Notes: generated from the letters alone by a model not told the origin. Positions 8,353-16,683 are shown, numbered from the stretch's first letter. The stretch is 64,000 nucleotides of DNA from Paenibacillus sp. J31TS4 (GCF_018403265.1 NZ_BOSI01000001.1:1488001-1552000); one strand, 5' to 3'. Numbers and translations: made by a program.

Positions 8353-9309
8353 CTAGCCGACTACATTCTCCGGCTTGCCATCCAAGTAAGCTTTCAAATT
8401 CTCTTCCGCGATCTTCATCAGGCGCCATCTCGCTTCCCGGGTCGCCCATGCAATATGGGGCGTGATCAGACAGTTCGGTGCAGCAAGAAGCGGGCTGCCC
8501 GCTCTCGGCGGCTCCACCGCCAGTACATCAAGCCCTGCGCCGGCAATCGTCCCCGCGATCAGGGCGTCGGCGAGATCCTGCTCATTGACCAGCCCTCCGC
8601 GCGCCGTATTGATTAGAATCGCCTGCCGCTTCATCTTGGCAAGGAAGGCCCGGTCGACCATCCCCTTGGTCTCCTCGGTCAGCGGGCAGTGCAGCGACAC
8701 GACGTCCGATTCCGCAAGCAGCCGGTCTAGCTCCTGGTACCGCACGCCCGGCTCCTCCGGCTTGGTCGATCCGGGGCGCTTCCAAGCCGCGACGCGCATG
8801 CCGAACGCTTCCGCCAGCCGCCCGACCTGCCGGCCAATCTGGCCATACCCGATAATGCCAAGCTGCTTGCCCGCCAGCTCCGTCTGAGGGGTTTTGAAGA
8901 AGCAGAAGTCGGTCGCTGTCGACCATTCTCCCTGCCGGACCGCCTCTGCGTGGGCGCTGACGCCGTTAGCGAACTCAAGCAGCAGCGAGAAAACGAGCTG
9001 CGCCACGGAGAACGTGCTGTAGTCCGGCACGTTCGTGACCGTAATGCCGGCCTGCCGGCAAGCCTCGATGTCCACCACATTGTAGCCGGTCGCCAGCACG
9101 CCGACATATCGCAGTTCGGGCAGCGCGGCGAGCGTATCCGCAGACAGAGGCGTCTTGTTGGTCAGCACTGCCTGCGCGCCTCCCGCCCGCTCAGCCACCA
9201 GCTCCGGCGGAGTCCGGTCGTATACCGTCACCTCGCCCAGCGACTGCCAATCGTCCCAGGACAGATCCCCGGGGTTCAACGTAAAGCCATCCAGCACGAC
9301 AATCTTCAT
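8353..9309 (-). CDS. D-2-hydroxyacid dehydrogenase (glycerate/hydroxypyruvate type)
   Basis: 318 residues from the ATG at 9309, chosen over an in-frame GTG at 9318 because AGAGGTGA is spaced correctly. The NAD-binding motif GIIGYGQIGRQVGRLAEAFG, the substrate Arg in NTARGGLVNE, Glu in the AVEPPRAGSP region and catalytic His in TPHIAWAT are all present. The family reduces 2-ketoacids such as hydroxypyruvate or glyoxylate to D-hydroxyacids. First gene of a probable two-gene unit with the enolase-family enzyme. Confidence 0.88.
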   Translation of the reverse strand: MKIVVLDGFTLNPGDLSWDDWQSLGEVTVYDRTPPELVAERAGGAQAVLTNKTPLSADTLAALPELRYVGVLATGYNVVDIEACRQAGITVTNVPDYSTFSVAQLVFSLLLEFANGVSAHAEAVRQGEWSTATDFCFFKTPQTELAGKQLGIIGYGQIGRQVGRLAEAFGMRVAAWKRPGSTKPEEPGVRYQELDRLLAESDVVSLHCPLTEETKGMVDRAFLAKMKRQAILINTARGGLVNEQDLADALIAGTIAGAGLDVLAVEPPRAGSPLLAAPNCLITPHIAWATREARWRLMKIAEENLKAYLDGKPENVVG

Positions 9310-9540
9310 CACGTTCACCTCTATGTATGTTCTGGTTCGATCATACCATGCCTGCGCGCCCTCCCCAAGTCCGAAAAGAGGGGCATCGGCGGATATGACG
9401 TCCCCTCCCTATCCTTACCCTTCGCCGGCCTCCTTGGCTAGCGATCTTCCGATCCCGCTCGCCACTCAGCCCGGAGCCTGTTCCCGTATAGTTCCGCTTA
9501 TTCCCGGCATGCTAGAACGATAGGAAAGGAGGGATCGACG

Positions 9541-9726
9541 ATGCCGCATCAGCCGGAGTACCGCAAACAAAGAGCCGACGGACAGGAAGAACCCCGGTAC
9601 GCTCCCGGCTTCGGGCCGGAGGACTGGAAGAAAGAAGCGACGTCTGAGGAAATCGCGCAGGGCGAGGCAACTCCCGTCACCAGCTTCGTGATCGAACGGG
9701 AACGGGACGAAGAAGCTTCCTCGTAG
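9541..9726 (+). CDS. Small acidic hydrophilic protein of unknown function
   Basis: 61 residues preceded by AAAGGAGGGATCGACG, a near-perfect ribosome site, and followed by a strong terminator, so it is a credible one-gene unit. It is rich in Glu, Arg and Lys with no hydrophobic stretch. I do not recognise a family. Confidence 0.6.
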   Translation: MPHQPEYRKQRADGQEEPRYAPGFGPEDWKKEATSEEIAQGEATPVTSFVIERERDEEASS

Positions 9727-9770
9727 CCGGCTTCACCCAGCAGCTGCCGTCCCAATGCCGTAAACAAGAA

Positions 9771-9816
9771 GAAGGCGTTTCCCCTCCAGGGGAAACGCCT
9801 TCGCTTCTTCTTTTGG
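9771..9816. terminator. Bidirectional terminator between convergent genes
   Basis: GAAGGCGTTTCCCC (9771-9784) / GGGGAAACGCCTTC (9789-9802) with a TCCA loop. T-rich sequence follows on the plus strand (TTCTTCTTTT), and the minus-strand side has TTCTTG. It serves the small plus-strand gene and probably the c-di-GMP gene ending at 9937. Confidence 0.88.
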
Positions 9817-9936
9817 GACTTAAATCGGCAACCTCCCCCTCATTTCTTCGCCGGGAGGAAGCAAGCCATCGGTCTGACGGCTCCCCGCCATAAGGCCAAG
9901 CTTCCTGGTAGAGAGCCATCAGCCGGCTGGGATGCG

Positions 9937-12324
9937 TTAGATGCTGAAGCCGGTCCAAACGGGGGCCGGCGTCCAGCCTTCCGGCAGCTTTTTGCACCAA
10001 ATGTCGGTCTCGAACCGCTCAGCGGGAAGTGGTCTGCTCACGTAATAGCCCTGCAGCCCGTCGCAGCCCTCATGCTCCAGAAACCGAAGGTGCCGCTCCG
10101 TCTCCACGCCTTCGGCGATGACCTTGAGATTCAGGTTATGGGCCAGGCTGATAATCGCCTTGACGATCGACTCCGCCTTGTCCGACTTGTCCAGATCCAG
10201 AATGAAGGACTTATCGATCTTCAGATAGTCGATCGGGAAGTTGCTCAGATAGCTGAGCGACGAATAGCCGACGCCGAAATCGTCTACGGAGATGCAGACG
10301 CCGAGCTGCTTTATCTCCTCGAGCACCTTCATCGTCTGTTTCGTATTGTGCAGCAGCATGGTTTCGGTGATCTCAATCTCGAGGTAGCGGGCCTCGAGAC
10401 CCGTTTCCTCCAGCACGCGCTGCAGCGTGGCCAAGAGGCCGTCCTGCTGGAACTGTACGGAGGATAGATTAACCGAGACGGGAAGCGCCGGATACCCCAT
10501 TTCCTGCCAGGCTTTGTTCTGGGCGCAGGCGGTCCACAGCACCCATTCGCCGATCGGCAGAATGAGCCGGCTTTCCTCCGCAATCGGAATGAACTTCGCG
10601 GGCGAGACATTGCCGAGCTCGGCGTTCTCCCAGCGCAGGAGCGCTTCCACGCCCATTATCTGCCCGGTCGACAGATCGAGCTTGGGCTGGTAGTACAGGG
10701 AGAATTCGCTGCGCTCAAGAGCCCGGTGCAGATTCGACAGAATCGTCAGCCGCTCCTCGTTCGCCTCTTGCAGCTCAGGCGAATACAGGCGATAAGTGTT
10801 CCCGCCGGCCTGCTTGGCGACATACATGGAAGCGTCGGCATTCTTCAGGAGCACCTCCTCCTGATCTCCGTGCTCCGGATAGATGCTGATGCCGAGGCTC
10901 GGGGTGAGGAAGATCTCGTGGCGATGTAGAAAGAAAGGGGTCGAAAAAGACTTGAGAATCGATTTCGCCGCTTCCTTCCCCTCGGCTTCGTCCTGAAGAT
11001 CCGGGTACAGTATCGCAAACTCGTCTCCTGCGAGCCGCGAAACGGTGGCCTTGGGCGCGACGCCGGCGCAGACCCGCTCGGCGATCAGGACGAGAAGTTC
11101 ATCGCCGACATGGTGCCCGAGCGTATCGTTGATATGCTTGAACCGGTCCATATCCAGATACAACACGGCCAGCTTGCTCTTCTCCTCCGCAGCCCGGCGG
11201 ACCGATTGGGTGAGGCGTTCGGTAAATAAGCTCCGGTTCGGCAGCCCGGTCACGGTGTCATAATAGGCGAGCCGGTGAATCGTGCGCTCCGTTTCTTTGC
11301 TATCGGTGACATCCTTGGCGATACAATAGGCTCCGACGACCTTATTATTGACAATGGTGGGTCCGGCTGTGACGTGTAGTTCTTTATTTCGGCCGTGCCG
11401 ATCCGTTAATTTAAGCTCGAACTGTTGAGGCGCCCCTCCCATCACTTTCGCAAAATGGTTGCGTAAAGCCTCCTCAGTTTCTATTTGATCCGAGAATGCG
11501 TCCACTAAATTTCTGTGCAAGAGCTGCTCCGGCTCGTACCCAATTGTTTTTTTGAGCATCGGATTAACGCTCAGGACCTTGCAATTAGTGTCTAGGGTCA
11601 ACACTAGATCCGGATTATGCTCAAATAAAGAACTATATCGTTGCGTGCTTTCTTCCACTTGATAAATTTGTTTCACGTATGCGGAAAGAAAACCATTAAC
11701 CGTTACCAAGAGAAAAACCGTGTAAGCCATCTCGGTAACAAAATGCATCATATCCTTTGGCTGAAGCAGACGGTAAAGGACCAGGACACATAGAACAACC
11801 GGAAGATACATTTTATTGACGGTACTTATCAGTTCTTTAGTGAAAAAACGGTTTCCCATCGTAAATTTATAAATACCTGCCCGAACCAGCAGATTGGTAT
11901 ATTCAAAAGTCACGGTAACCAAAACGATCTGGATTAACAACGGAACGGGAGCTGTTAGCTTCAAAACTAGGTAGGACGCAACTGAGCAGACATAATACAT
12001 GCCAATAGTAGAATATACGCGAAACCATTGGATCTCTTTAATAGGACTCACGATGCCTAGAAAAAATGCAAACGTACTTAAAGTCATCGGGATCGAGGCC
12101 GCAAGCAGTCCTTTAGAAAACAAAACATAAATAATCCCGACAGTTCCCAAACTATAAATGCCGCCATTTGGCATGCGAATTGGTTTCAAATCGAATACCA
12201 TTAAGGCGGCAATAAAATAAATGGGCCACCAATTATAATTAAAAAAAAGGAAGATAACGCTTTGGACAATGGCGGAACATCCTATTAAAAATAAAGTTGT
12301 CGTGTAGGGGTGTCTATCGTTCAT
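9937..12324 (-). CDS. Membrane-anchored PAS-GGDEF-EAL cyclic-di-GMP enzyme
   Basis: 795 residues. About 205 N-terminal residues form six or seven membrane helices (a MASE-like sensor). A PAS domain follows (about 225-345, ASLFEHNPDL type), then GGDEF (about 355-520) and EAL (about 535-785). The GGDEF signature reads RLAGDEF, a variant often still active. The EAL side keeps GVEALLRW, VNLSSVQF, EITET, DDFGVGYSSL, KIDKSFI and AEGVET, so phosphodiesterase activity is likely. AGAGGCGAG precedes the ATG. The membrane/PAS half (roughly 11.3-12.3 kb) is visibly more AT-rich than the catalytic half. A leader peptide gene and terminator lie just upstream on the same strand. Confidence 0.92.
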   Translation of the reverse strand: MNDRHPYTTTLFLIGCSAIVQSVIFLFFNYNWWPIYFIAALMVFDLKPIRMPNGGIYSLGTVGIIYVLFSKGLLAASIPMTLSTFAFFLGIVSPIKEIQWFRVYSTIGMYYVCSVASYLVLKLTAPVPLLIQIVLVTVTFEYTNLLVRAGIYKFTMGNRFFTKELISTVNKMYLPVVLCVLVLYRLLQPKDMMHFVTEMAYTVFLLVTVNGFLSAYVKQIYQVEESTQRYSSLFEHNPDLVLTLDTNCKVLSVNPMLKKTIGYEPEQLLHRNLVDAFSDQIETEEALRNHFAKVMGGAPQQFELKLTDRHGRNKELHVTAGPTIVNNKVVGAYCIAKDVTDSKETERTIHRLAYYDTVTGLPNRSLFTERLTQSVRRAAEEKSKLAVLYLDMDRFKHINDTLGHHVGDELLVLIAERVCAGVAPKATVSRLAGDEFAILYPDLQDEAEGKEAAKSILKSFSTPFFLHRHEIFLTPSLGISIYPEHGDQEEVLLKNADASMYVAKQAGGNTYRLYSPELQEANEERLTILSNLHRALERSEFSLYYQPKLDLSTGQIMGVEALLRWENAELGNVSPAKFIPIAEESRLILPIGEWVLWTACAQNKAWQEMGYPALPVSVNLSSVQFQQDGLLATLQRVLEETGLEARYLEIEITETMLLHNTKQTMKVLEEIKQLGVCISVDDFGVGYSSLSYLSNFPIDYLKIDKSFILDLDKSDKAESIVKAIISLAHNLNLKVIAEGVETERHLRFLEHEGCDGLQGYYVSRPLPAERFETDIWCKKLPEGWTPAPVWTGFSI

Positions 12325-12377
12325 AGTCTCGCCTCTTCGAACAATATGCTAACGGTGCAGACGCTAAACAAGACCCA

Positions 12378-12416
12378 TAAAGAGAAAAAGGAACTAGGTT
12401 CAGCTGACCTAGTTCC
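12378..12416 (-). terminator. Terminator / possible attenuator before the c-di-GMP gene
   Basis: Perfect 10-bp stem GGAACTAGGT (12390-12399) / ACCTAGTTCC (12407-12416), followed on the minus strand by TTTTTCTCTTT. It lies 9 bp after the stop of the 23-residue peptide and about 55 bp before the start of the GGDEF-EAL gene. Confidence 0.85.
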
Positions 12417-12425
12417 CCCTAATTC

Positions 12426-12497
12426 TTACGGATACCAAGGAAGAACCCAATCACTATACATGGTAACCGTAGTAAACATAGCAAACAAGAAATTCAT
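12426..12497 (-). CDS. Hydrophobic 23-residue peptide (candidate leader or signal peptide)
   Basis: ATG at 12497, stop at 12426. The peptide starts MNFLFAMFTTV and ends SDWVLPWYP, so it is hydrophobic and aromatic with two Trp and two Tyr near the C-terminus. A TTAGGA stretch sits just upstream of the ATG. The frame is bracketed by a good sigma-A-like promoter (12543-12571) and an immediate terminator (12378-12416), which is what makes it credible despite its size. It could be a leader peptide controlling the downstream c-di-GMP gene, a secreted short hydrophobic peptide, or a chance frame inside a small RNA. Confidence 0.45.
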   Translation of the reverse strand: MNFLFAMFTTVTMYSDWVLPWYP

Positions 12498-12542
12498 AAT
12501 TCCTAATCCCCCAATATATAAAATTAGGCATATCTTCCTATT

Positions 12543-12571
12543 AGTATAGCCAGAAGTTAGCAATTAGACAA
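12543..12571 (-). promoter_or_regulatory. Sigma-A-like promoter of the leader peptide unit
   Basis: On the minus strand TTGTCT (12571-12566), a 17-bp spacer, then TATACT (12548-12543). The surrounding DNA is AT-rich. Confidence 0.6.
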
Positions 12572-12797
12572 GCAAATTTTCCAAATATATTCCAGTCTGC
12601 AACATCTTTCCGCAAAAACTTTCATCAAGCGACGGCACCGGTGCAAAAGTCCCGCTTCCCCCTCACGGGCAATGCCGTTCCAGTTCTCATCCAGCTGATG
12701 CGGATCTTTTTGCGGTCCGCCTTCCGTGGGGAATGTCTGTCTGCGCCTTTGCCCGCAAATCTAGGTCCGAGTAGCCCAGGGCTTGCCCCCTCGGGTC
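12572..12797. other. Intergenic region without a recognisable gene
   Basis: About 225 bp separating the leader unit from the proline-rich membrane protein gene. It contains a small palindrome (GCACCGGTGC near 12635) but no convincing gene or terminator. Confidence 0.4.
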
Positions 12798-13604
12798 TTA
12801 GCGAAGCGCCGTCTCGGCCGATGACGACGGGGCCACCGTCGGCTTGGACGAGCCTGACGGTTTGGCGGAGCCGGACGGCTTGGGCGTCGGTGTTGCGGAA
12901 GGCTTGGGTGTCGGCGTCGCGGACGGCTTGGCGGACGATTTGGGGGAGGCTGAGCCTGCAGGCTTAGCCGAAGTGGTCGCCTTGGGCGTCGCCGAGGCGA
13001 CCGGCGCAGACGACTTAGGCTGCACGGATGCTTTGGGCGTCTGGGTAGGGCTGGCGGATGGCTTGGCGGACGCCGCCCCGGACTCCGGCTTGTCCGGACT
13101 CGAGCCAGGTGCAGCCGAAGCGGTCGAGAGGCCGGGCGGTACCGGCGATGGCCCGGACGGGCTAGAGGACGGAGCCGGCGATGGCGTGGACGGACTGACG
13201 CCGGCGGACGGTACGGCCGAGGCCGGTGCGGCCCCAGCGGCGGCCGTCTCCGGCTCCTGCGCGCCGCCCGGCTGCCCCGGCGTTGCGGCAATAGCCAACA
13301 CAAAACAGGCCGCCGCCGCCAGAACGCCGAGCCCGCGCTTCGGGGCTCGTCCGCTCTTGGCCTTTAGCAGCCCCGGTCTAATGGCAACCGCAATCGCTCC
13401 GAAGAAGAGAAACACGAACAGCATCATCATTTTTTCAGAAAATCCGATCGTAGGGTGGGAAAAAATAGTCGCAAGCAAAAGCGCGGCCGCTAAGAGGACC
13501 AAATGCTTGCGAACGAGCTTCCTGCCGTTAGGCAGCGAGACTGCGCCCGGATAGACGGCAGCCAGCACACAAGCCAAAAAGAGAAAAAGTGCTATTCCGA
13601 ACAG
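12798..13604 (-). CDS. Membrane protein with long Pro/Ala/Ser low-complexity tail
   Basis: The N-terminal ~100 residues hold three or four hydrophobic helices. The last ~155 residues are a low-complexity run of SPSTPSPAPSSSPSG-like and KPSATPTPKPSA-like repeats, probably an extended extracellular linker. An AAGGAGG site at 13614-13620 fits a CTG start at 13604 (9-nt spacing) much better than the TTG at 13577, and the CTG start also completes the first membrane helix. An ATT at 13610 is a less likely alternative. Function unknown. Confidence 0.55.
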   Translation of the reverse strand: MFGIALFLFLACVLAAVYPGAVSLPNGRKLVRKHLVLLAAALLLATIFSHPTIGFSEKMMMLFVFLFFGAIAVAIRPGLLKAKSGRAPKRGLGVLAAAACFVLAIAATPGQPGGAQEPETAAAGAAPASAVPSAGVSPSTPSPAPSSSPSGPSPVPPGLSTASAAPGSSPDKPESGAASAKPSASPTQTPKASVQPKSSAPVASATPKATTSAKPAGSASPKSSAKPSATPTPKPSATPTPKPSGSAKPSGSSKPTVAPSSSAETALR

Positions 13605-13706
13605 AAGAATCTACCTCCTTATACTTCCAGGTCTCCATTTTAGTCCAAATCTTGGATCTGGAAAAGAGTGCTTCTTCCTAAATTCGGCTGCCCGCGCCCG
13701 GCGGGC

Positions 13707-15140
13707 CTAGCCGTTCCGGGCGTCCGGCGCTTGGGATGGCTTCGGAGCGGATGCGCCTGGCGAGCTCTTCCGGCTCCTCGGCCCTTCCTTCGGAAGAGTG
13801 ACGGTGATCAGCGTCCCCTTGCCTTCCTCGCTCTCCACGGCGATGCCACCCTCATGCTCGCTGACGATCTCCTGGGCGATCGCGAGGCCCAGCCCAGAGC
13901 CTCCCGTCTTACGTTGGCGGGCCTTGTCGACCCGGTAGAACCGGTCGAAGATATACGGCTGCTCCTCCTTCGGAATGCCGATGCCGTAATCGCGGATGCC
14001 CAGTTTGACGAAGTCCCCTTCGTCCCGCACGGACAGATCGATCTGCCGCCTGCTGTACTTCTGTGCATTATCAAGCAGAATAAGAAGAAGCTGCTTGATC
14101 TTGCCCGGGTCTGCGCAGATGCGCAGCTCGTCGCCTGGCGCGTCGACGACGACGTCACGGACATGCAGCTTGCTCACGGTCCGCGCCACCTTGCGGCTCA
14201 GCTGGAGAAGATCGACCTGCTGGAGATTAAGGTCGCCGCGCGTCTTCTGAATCGCCGACAGATCCAGCAGCTGCTGGGTCATCCGCTTCATCCGGATCGC
14301 TTCCTCATAGATCGTGTCGATCGCCTCGACCTCGACCTCCCGGTCGGTCAGCCCCCACCGCTTGAGGATGCTCGCATAGCTCTCGATGATCGTCAGCGTC
14401 GTCTTCAGCTCGTGCGAGGCGTCTGAGACGAACCGGCTCTGCTGTTCGAAGCTGCGGTCGATCCGCTCGATCATCCGGTTGAAGGCGGCCGTCATCTTGT
14501 ACAGCTCATCCTTGGAACGGTTCGGATAGGGGATCGGCTCGAATTGCAGATTCGGGCTCGATTCGATCTCCTCCATGGCGGCGATGAGCTTGCCGAGAGG
14601 CTTGAGAATGACCCGGGACAGCAGGAAGCCCGTCATCGCGGACAGGACGACGGCGGCGGCCGTGGACGAGAGAAGAACGAACAGGATGAGCTGGATGTTG
14701 CCCTCGAGCGATTCGAGCGATTCTGACAGCTCGAGCGTGCCCACGGGCATTTGGTTTGCATAGATGGGCTGCCGGATGGTCAGCACCCGGACGCTGTTGG
14801 TTTTAGTAAGCGACGTTTCGTAGGCTTCGGTAAATTTGGGAGGGACGCTAAGATCGTGCGCCGTATCCGCCACCGTATTGCGGATCTGCCCCTGCCGATC
14901 CACGGTACGGATAACGGAATGGTCGGTCAAATATAGGCTTAGGTACGATTCCTGGCCCGGCCCGAGCAGCTGTTCGGGGGTCAGCTCGGTCACGATTTTT
15001 TCAGCCTTGGTCGTCATCGTTTCCTTCTCGTTCTTGGTGGCGATCCGGAGGAACAGCGTATACACGGCCAGATTAGCAAGAAGCGAGATGCACAGCAGCC
15101 AAAACGAAAGCAGGAGCATGATCTTATGCTTCAGCTTCAT
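13707..15140 (-). CDS. Membrane sensor histidine kinase (HAMP, OmpR-system partner)
   Basis: 477 residues: membrane helix about 8-30, extracytoplasmic sensor to about 150, second helix about 155-180, HAMP, dimerisation domain with SDASHELKTTLTII (His near 247), N-box LLILLDNAQKYS, RDYGIGIP, YIFDRFYRVDKAR and GGSGLGLAIA. The H-box has Thr where almost all relatives have Pro (HELKTPL). Its start overlaps the response-regulator gene by 17 bp, so the two are translationally coupled. The C-terminal tail is Ser/Pro-rich. Likely senses an envelope signal; see the repeat elements upstream of the adjacent NlpC/P60 genes. Confidence 0.9.
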   Translation of the reverse strand: MKLKHKIMLLLSFWLLCISLLANLAVYTLFLRIATKNEKETMTTKAEKIVTELTPEQLLGPGQESYLSLYLTDHSVIRTVDRQGQIRNTVADTAHDLSVPPKFTEAYETSLTKTNSVRVLTIRQPIYANQMPVGTLELSESLESLEGNIQLILFVLLSSTAAAVVLSAMTGFLLSRVILKPLGKLIAAMEEIESSPNLQFEPIPYPNRSKDELYKMTAAFNRMIERIDRSFEQQSRFVSDASHELKTTLTIIESYASILKRWGLTDREVEVEAIDTIYEEAIRMKRMTQQLLDLSAIQKTRGDLNLQQVDLLQLSRKVARTVSKLHVRDVVVDAPGDELRICADPGKIKQLLLILLDNAQKYSRRQIDLSVRDEGDFVKLGIRDYGIGIPKEEQPYIFDRFYRVDKARQRKTGGSGLGLAIAQEIVSEHEGGIAVESEEGKGTLITVTLPKEGPRSRKSSPGASAPKPSQAPDARNG

Positions 15141-15825
15141 TGTCTGTCTCCCTCAGGCTGTAGCCGACCCCGCGTACCGTCTGTATGAGCGGGCAGCCAA
15201 AGCCGTAGTCCATCTTTTTGCGGAGGTAGCGGATGTAGACGTCGACCAGGTTCGTATCGCCGACAAAATCGAAGCCCCATACCTCCCGGATAATCTCGTC
15301 CCGGCTGAGCGCCTTGTTCTTGTTCTTTAAGAGGTAGAGCAGGAGGTCGTATTCCTTGGGAGTCAGCTCGATCCGGGTGCCTCCCCGGATCACTTCCCGC
15401 GATTCCGGATGAACGACCAGCCCGTCCGCCGCAAGCTCCTCCGGGGCGCTCCGTTCCGTCTCCTTCATCCGGAGAACCGCCCGGATGCGCGCAAGCAGCT
15501 CCTCGATCTCGAACGGCTTCGTAATGTAATCGTTCGCTCCGAGGTCGAGGCCCGCCACCACGTCCGGCGTCGAGTCCCGGGCGGTCAGCAGGATGACCGG
15601 GATGCGGGAGCCCGACTGGCGCAGCCTCCTGAGCACCTCCAACCCGTTCATCTCGGGCAGCATGACATCGAGCAGGATGAGGTCCCATTTGGCATGCATC
15701 GCCTTATCCAGCCCTTCTCTTCCGGTCTCGGCCGTGTCCGTCTCGTACTGCTCGTGCGTCAGCTCGAGCACGAGCACGCGGGCGATTTTTGTTTCGTCCT
15801 CGATCACCAGAATTCTCGGTTTCAC
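15124..15825 (-). CDS. OmpR/PhoB-family response regulator
   Basis: 233 residues starting at GTG 15825 (MKPRILVIEDE). A second GTG at 15828 is possible, and GGAGG is placed 8 or 5 nt away respectively. Receiver domain residues: acidic pair in VIEDE, phospho-acceptor Asp about 52 in LLDVMLPEMNG, Thr in LLTARD and Lys in YITKPFEIEEL. The C-terminal winged helix has ELTPKEYDLLLYLLKN and DTNLVDVYIRYLRKKM. OmpR-type regulators bind 11-bp-spaced direct repeats, and exactly that arrangement is found before both NlpC/P60 genes next door. Confidence 0.92.
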   Translation of the reverse strand: MKPRILVIEDETKIARVLVLELTHEQYETDTAETGREGLDKAMHAKWDLILLDVMLPEMNGLEVLRRLRQSGSRIPVILLTARDSTPDVVAGLDLGANDYITKPFEIEELLARIRAVLRMKETERSAPEELAADGLVVHPESREVIRGGTRIELTPKEYDLLLYLLKNKNKALSRDEIIREVWGFDFVGDTNLVDVYIRYLRKKMDYGFGCPLIQTVRGVGYSLRETDNEAEA

Positions 15826-15922
15826 CACACTCGCCTCCGGTCCGCTCACTGTCGCTGTTTTGTTAGTATCCGACGATCGCGGACGGTTTAGCGATGGGAA
15901 CTGCTGCCAGCCGGCACGCATA

Positions 15923-15950
15923 CAAAAAATCCCCGAAGGACTCTTCGGGG
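15923..15950 (-). terminator. Terminator of the first NlpC/P60 gene
   Basis: CCCCGAAG (15931-15938) / CTTCGGGG (15943-15950), followed on the minus strand by TTTTTT. Confidence 0.9.
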
Positions 15951-15974
15951 AGACGATTGCCGGCTTCCGACTTA

Positions 15975-16457
15975 TTATAGACGGCGTGCGGTGTTGTAAT
16001 GCTCCGCCCACCAGCCGGACTCGAGATCCGAGATGGTGACGCCGGGCTCGCCGTACGTGTGGATGAACTTGCCGCCTCCGATATAGATGCCGACATGATG
16101 CATCGGCGAGTAGAAGAACACGAGGTCCCCCGGCTTCAGGTCGCTCTTGGCGACGGGCGTTCCGAGTGCCGCCTGAGGCTTGACGGTTCGCGGGAGAGAC
16201 ACGCCGTGCTTTCCGTATACATACTGGACGAACGAGGAACAATCGAAATGGCTCGTATCGCCCGCTTTAGCTCCGAATTGATACGGCACGCCCATGAACG
16301 AGCGGGCGGTCGCGATCACTTGGTCCGCCTGTGCCGTTCCTGCCGATTGAGCGGCGGCCTGAGCGGGAGCGGCTGTGCCCCACGCTGCGCCGGTGAACAG
16401 AAGAGCCGCGCCGAGCCCGATGCTGGAAAGTCGTTTTGTCCATTGGTTAGGTTTCAT
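15975..16457 (-). CDS. Secreted NlpC/P60 peptidoglycan endopeptidase
   Basis: 160 residues with a signal peptide cleaved near AQA-AAQ and a single NlpC/P60 domain. The catalytic Cys lies in FDCSSFVQYVYG (about residue 72), catalytic His in MHHVGIYIGGG and third polar residue in FIHTYGE. The family cuts D-Glu-to-diamino-acid bonds in cell-wall stem peptides. There is no LysM or SH3 anchor, so it is probably a soluble minimal hydrolase. It is a close paralogue of the next gene upstream (16735-17226), with the same promoter architecture. Confidence 0.92.
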   Translation of the reverse strand: MKPNQWTKRLSSIGLGAALLFTGAAWGTAAPAQAAAQSAGTAQADQVIATARSFMGVPYQFGAKAGDTSHFDCSSFVQYVYGKHGVSLPRTVKPQAALGTPVAKSDLKPGDLVFFYSPMHHVGIYIGGGKFIHTYGEPGVTISDLESGWWAEHYNTARRL

Positions 16458-16504
16458 CTGTCATCCTCCTCGGTTGGAATGGGTTTGGCGTTTGCCATAC
16501 CCCA

Positions 16505-16615
16505 AGTATACCAGAGCGAATCCTCCCACCAATTGCCGGCCGAGCTGCGATCCCCCGCCTGAGCAGGCACCGCAGCCGATTCTGAGAGTTCGATGAGAAT
16601 TCGATGAGGTTCTTC
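16505..16615 (-). promoter_or_regulatory. Promoter with triple 11-bp direct repeat, NlpC/P60 gene 1
   Basis: On the plus strand TGAG begins at 16583, 16594 and 16605 (TGAGAGTTCGA, TGAGAATTCGA, TGAGGTTCTTC), an exact 11-bp period. On the minus strand a TGGTATACT extended -10 lies at 16505-16513, 73 bp from the nearest repeat, with a weak -35. The same repeats, the same 73-bp distance and the same TTCGCTCTGGTATACT block precede the paralogue at 17226. The period is that of OmpR-family operators. Confidence 0.7.
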
Positions 16616-16644
16616 CCCTTGACAGACGCAGGCAGCCCGTAAGA

Positions 16645-16683
16645 AACGACAAAGCCGCCCGGCCCTTGCGGGCAGAGCGGCTT
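16645..16683 (-). terminator. Terminator of the second NlpC/P60 gene
   Basis: AAGCCGC (16652-16658) / GCGGCTT (16677-16683) around an inner CCGGCCC/GGGC hairpin. The minus strand continues TTGTCGTTTCTT. Confidence 0.75.
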
